64,000 nt of DNA. Origin: Epiperipatus broadwayi (taxonomy: Eukaryota; Onychophora; Udeonychophora; Euonychophora; Peripatidae). The first letter of the stretch is position 1. The number at the start of each line of letters is the position of its first letter. The notes below the pieces were generated by a model that did no database searches, was not told where the DNA came from, and worked only from the letters and a program-made list of their open reading frames with translations. The DNA lies in assembly GCA_028023455.1 (NCBI GenBank), contig JAQFVV010012434.1, forward strand, positions 6,660,264 to 6,724,263, written 5' to 3'. Shown piece after piece: positions 60,381-64,000 of this stretch. A program made the translations under genes and the position numbers.

Positions 60381-62023
60381 CTTACGTAATCAATGTGCGT
60401 TTAATAAATTTATAATTATAATTTGAAATCAAAAATCGGCATTATAATTATCAGAACCACATTAGAACTGCTTGCATATGCTCCAAATCTAATTTCAGAA
60501 AATTACATTGAATCATTTAAAATACATTCTAACACACACACATATATATCCTTTTTTTAAAATATATATTTATAGTTGTTAATTTACAAATAGTATAATG
60601 TTTAAATAAACATATTTATCAACAATATTAAATTATAAATATAAATGATTAATTATGCAAATTTTTGTTAAAGATATATTTAATTTGAAAATATTTCATA
60701 CTTGCAGAATTTTAATTTAAATGCATGAAAACAATTCTTTTATTTCTCTTTAAATTTTAAGTTTATCATGGATACCGATTGTTATTATGTGGTAAATATT
60801 GCTTGTAGTCATATTTTTTGAAGAATAAGAATATAACTGTCTTATATTTAAAATGGCTGCTATGTAAATTACACATTGATGTTCTGGAGTATTTAAGATG
60901 TCATAAAAAGACATTTGCAATTCTTCCAGAACATTGACCAATAATATAACTTTAGTTAATCTGCTCTTATATTGACTTGCACTTGCATTCAATCTAATTT
61001 TATACACTCTGCTGCTTATTGTGTCCTTGAAATTTACTATCACTATTTTTGCTGTTACTTGTATTATTCTCTGTTTTATAGACTTAGTATGTTACTAAAT
61101 TCTTTTGACTTTAAAAAATTTCAAGAAATTTAAAAAGTAAGCAATAATATAGTGTATGATTGTTGGAATAATGTAATTATTTCTTTTTAGAAAACATGCT
61201 ATATAGGCAAAATAAGTCTTTTATTTCAAAGTTAATTAATATTCTTGAATATAATTTATAAAAAAAATTATATTTTTATTTTAAAAAATTTAATTAACAA
61301 AAAATTAATCAAAATTTATTTATATCTAATTAAAAATATAAAAATATGTTACATTTAAGTAAAAAATGAAATTTATGAATTTTTTTCAGATAGCTCTGAT
61401 TAATTCTTCCCATTCCAAAAAAAAAAAAAAGAATCTCTTTTATCAAAATATTTTTTTCATATGTCCATAAAGTAATACATATTTTTCTAAAGGAATTATT
61501 TGATTCTTTTTGGGATCTATATAATAATTTTTTTTGATCAGGTCTGCTTTATCTTTTATTGACATTATTTGGTGTAGTTGCCACAATTAAACCAACAATA
61601 TTATTTCCCAAAAAGCTGGGGTTTGTGTTTAGATTTTTTTTTGTCCTTAATTATCCTAAGTTTATGCATCATTTCCATTAGTTGGGAACACAAAAATATC
61701 TTTAAATTCATCATATGACTAGGACTGAAACTTTAATGTATTCTTTGTTGAATATCAAAATCCATTTCTAAGCAGGAAATAAAGACTTTCAAACTAAATT
61801 TTATATGATTAGGAATACACGTAAGGTATTTCTAATGGAAATTTCTTCAAAATAAACAATCTAAAAATAGGAATAAACAACTGATGGGAAACTTTATTTT
61901 ATCAACATAAAATCAAGAATACACATCTGATATTTATTCTAACAAACAGTAGTATGTGGTATCATATGACTACTCCTTTATCAAAGTCAGGAATCTTTTG
62001 TGAAATATGACCAAGAACAACTT
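60381..62023. other. AT-rich DNA, nothing recognised
   Basis: Includes an A14 run near 61418-61431. The 97-codon minus-strand open frame at 60750-61043 shows no recognisable domain; composition is less biased than most chance frames here, but I cannot support a gene. Confidence 0.5.
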
Positions 62024-62335
62024 GTTAGCCACATTACATTCTCTCTCCATTCCCCTTCATAAGTTTCCCATATTCTTCTCTATCCTATTTCCATAACATC
62101 ATTTTTGTTCACTCCATGGTCTTTGCATCTAGATCTTCCTTATCTGTTTCCAATGCCACCATAAAAACCAATAACCCACTTTTTGTATAATCACTTGGTC
62201 TATATTTATTCTGCCATTTCATTATTTGTACCCTGTTTGTACCCATTTACATTCTATTAGCAAATTCCTAATAATTTCCATGCCTTCCTTATATAATCGA
62301 TCAACCAAATTTTTCCATTTATATTGTGCCAGACA
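62024..62335 (-). pseudogene. 3' end of the U1-type LINE, second copy
   Basis: Minus-strand match to U1 LINE 7020-7310 and to 44700-45010: AACTTGTTAGCCAC, CCCATATTC, CCATTTCCATAACAT-type words, and coding words for the KLW...SELLVF segment in broken frames. The last 60-70 bp and the ATCAC tail seen in the other two copies are missing, so it is truncated at its 3' end as well. More diverged than the 44.6-kb copy. Confidence 0.75.
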
Positions 62336-62880
62336 TTATTAAATGTCCATGCACAAAGTCTGCTGTAAAAAAAATTACAGCAGATAAACATGTAAATTTG
62401 TATATATTAAGCACAATGAATATATAAATGTGCTATATAAATAATGAAAGTTGGGTCTGAGCATTAGATTACCCACACACACAAATTTGAAATATTGTAC
62501 ACAAATACACATAATAAACTGATGTATTTTTTTGTATTTTATTTTTATTGTTTTGTATATTTTCAGTATATATCATTTTATGTATTTTGATTTTCTCTAA
62601 AAAATTCAAATAGAGAAAAGAAAACTTTATTAAACAAATGGATCAAATGTTGGAACATATTAGTAAAATAAATCATTAAAGCAATTGTTCCAACATACTT
62701 GTATATATATCCATATAAAAAGAATTAAAACTTCTTTTATGTTGTTATTTTTAAACAATAAAAATTTATTATTATAAGATATAATAAAATATCTATATAT
62801 ACAACAAAAAACATGAAAAAACAAATTTTCAATAGAAAAGCTTTTTTCGATACATACAATTTGTATCTTTTTCAATATTT
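62336..62880. other. AT-rich DNA, nothing recognised
   Basis: Flank between the LINE fragment and the inverted-repeat-bounded PLE. Short direct repeat TTCCAACATA or its mirror near 62650 and 62688. No gene. Confidence 0.55.
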
Positions 62881-63993
62881 CTGCTGATGATTACCGTTAA
62901 ATACATATAGCAACATCTATTCATAATAAAACCAACTAAAACATATGTATAATGATTTTAATAAAAATATATATAATATAAAATTTACAATTTCGGAAAT
63001 TAAACAAAAAATAAAATATTTAGACATAGAGCTTAGTTTAGATGATAATAAAAAAATTGTATTAAAACATTTTATAAAAGAAGATAATATGAGGAAAATA
63101 ATTGCTGTCGATTCACAACAAGCATGGACCCAAAAACTTGCAGTAATTAAAAATTTTAAAATTAAAAATGATAGATATAATACGAATGAAAATATAGCTA
63201 AATTACATAAAGAGCAATTTAAAAATTTATATATTAAATATGGTTATAAAAGTAAATGTATAGATAATATTTATTATAAAAATAAATATAATAGATGTAA
63301 TAAATCTAATAATAAATGGATAAAAATTTCATATCATCCTAAAATATATAATGCATTATTAAAAAATTATGTAAATAATAAAAAAGATATAAATATAGGT
63401 TGGGCAAATAGTAAAGATTTGGATAAATTAATAGGTAACTATAAAATAATGGATAATTTAAAATATAAGAAAGGAATGGTTTATAAAATTATATGTGGTA
63501 TTGTAAAAGAGTATACTATGGACATACATGTAAACAATTAGAAATAAGAGCTAAAGAACATAACGCAGCAATAAATAGGAGAGATGATAAATCCGCTTTG
63601 TTTATACATTATTTGGAATATGGTCATAAAATAGATTGTACTAAAAATATATTTGCACTAAATTACTTGAAAAATGTTAATAGGCGTAAAGTATATGAAA
63701 CTAGTTATATTAAAAATAATGGTAGTAATTGCATGAACATTTATAAAGGTTCAATTAATTTGACTAATAATTGGCTAAAATTAGATGAATGGAAAGATAG
63801 ATAGGCAAAATATCAATATTAATATATTTTATATGTTTTTGAGTATATTTGAATATCCTATACTCAATGAAGGAATATATATAATTTTTATGTTGTATTG
63901 TATATATTTATAAAATAATGATGTTGATATTGTTTTAGTTGGTTTTATTATGAATAGATGTCGCTATATGTATTTAACGGTAATCGTCAGCTG
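62881..63993 (+). mobile_element. PLE 3' cassette bounded by 63-bp inverted repeats
   Basis: Left repeat 62881-62942 and right repeat 63931-63993 are reverse complements with about three differences: GATTACCGTTAAATACATAT, ATCTATTCATAATAAAACCA, ACTAAAACA. The interior is about 990 bp and nearly all of it encodes PLE protein, which begins almost at once after the left repeat. PLEs are known to carry terminal repeats in direct or inverted orientation, so this may be a truncated insertion with an inverted terminal repeat. The window ends 7 bp beyond the right repeat, so the outer boundary and target duplication cannot be checked. Confidence 0.85.
62945..63804 (+). pseudogene. PLE RT C-terminus, linker and GIY-YIG endonuclease, one frameshift
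   Basis: Two overlapping frames make one protein. 62945-63541 (198 residues) starts in the post-catalytic RT region (NIYNIKFTISEIKQKIKYLD fits the PLE 'I.FT.E......FLDI' block, after the YxDD, which is absent). It continues through a thumb/linker with QQAWTQKLAVIKNF and ends at the endonuclease N-terminus GMVYKIIC. 63493-63804 (103 residues) continues as WYCKRVYYGHTCKQLEIRAK, EHN, LFIHYLEYGHK and RRKVYETSYIKNN. This supplies the second Cys, YYG, catalytic-type Arg, the His positions and a Glu in VYETS. A 1-bp lesion near 63496-63500 separates the frames, so the C-x-x-C motif spans it. No in-frame stop is seen otherwise. It cannot retrotranspose alone without an RT core. Confidence 0.83.
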
Positions 63994-64000
63994 ACATATT

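Noticed and set aside
60750-61043. 97-codon minus-strand open frame
   Set aside because: Composition is moderate, but no motif, no splice or promoter context and no family recognised.
62881-62915. CTGATGA at the left inverted repeat of the terminal PLE as a hammerhead core
   Set aside because: No GAAA block and no plausible stem II follow within a reasonable distance, and the mirrored arm reads CTGACGA with the same lack.
1-64000. CRISPR arrays, bacterial operons or ribosome binding sites
   Set aside because: No regularly spaced short repeats with unique spacers; the sequence has eukaryotic retroelements and no compact gene order.

Overview
This window looks like gene-poor, repeat-dominated nuclear DNA from an animal, most likely an invertebrate. 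It is very A+T-rich, by eye about three quarters. No intact protein gene is supported. Coding signal comes almost entirely from decayed retroelements: Penelope-like elements (PLEs, reverse transcriptase plus GIY-YIG endonuclease) and at least three kinds of non-LTR retrotransposon (LINE). The best preserved LINE resembles, from memory, families common in ticks and other arachnids. That is only a weak pointer to the host, and I do not assign a species.

Region 1 (1 to 30337) is a tandem array of one complex unit of about 7.8 kb. Four copies are visible: U1 1-10368, U2 10369-17293, U3 17394-22962 and U4 22963-30337. The array probably runs off the left edge. A 100-base run of N (17294-17393) separates U2 from U3, and the unit phase jumps across it, so the true sequence there is probably several kb. 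The unit order is: head-to-head PLE fragments, a PLE 3' tail with a hammerhead-like motif, a noncoding spacer, a pair of 187-bp modules, and a second spacer. Comparing copies dates later insertions: a 2.45-kb LINE only in U1, a 2.72-kb element with TG...CA ends and a CTAT target duplication only in U2, and a 57-bp insertion only in U1. U3 and U4 share private variants and look like the youngest pair.

Region 2 (30338 to about 62000) is non-array DNA with a scatter of small elements. It holds foldback and MITE-like inverted repeats (41.3, 43.2-44.0, 46.6-48.2, 54.9-55.2 and 60.3 kb), direct and tandem repeats (37.1, 41.7-42.0, 46.1-46.5, 47.1-47.7, 52.5 kb), an RTE-like LINE tail (38.1 kb), 3' ends of the U1 LINE family on the minus strand (44.6 and 62.0 kb), a PLE endonuclease remnant (57.0 kb) and a long, heavily decayed LINE with RT and RNase H remnants (57.3-60.2 kb). 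A few short open stretches near good splice-acceptor-like sequences could be exons, at low confidence.

Region 3 (62881 to 63993) is a compact 1.1-kb unit. It has nearly identical 63-bp terminal inverted repeats around the 3' part of a different PLE (RT thumb region, linker and GIY-YIG endonuclease) with a single obvious frameshift. It is the best-preserved coding sequence here after the U1 LINE.

The most interesting points are the complex tandem array with a stem that keeps its pairing between units, the hammerhead-like motifs tied to PLE ends and to a foldback, and the inverted-repeat-bounded PLE endonuclease cassette.
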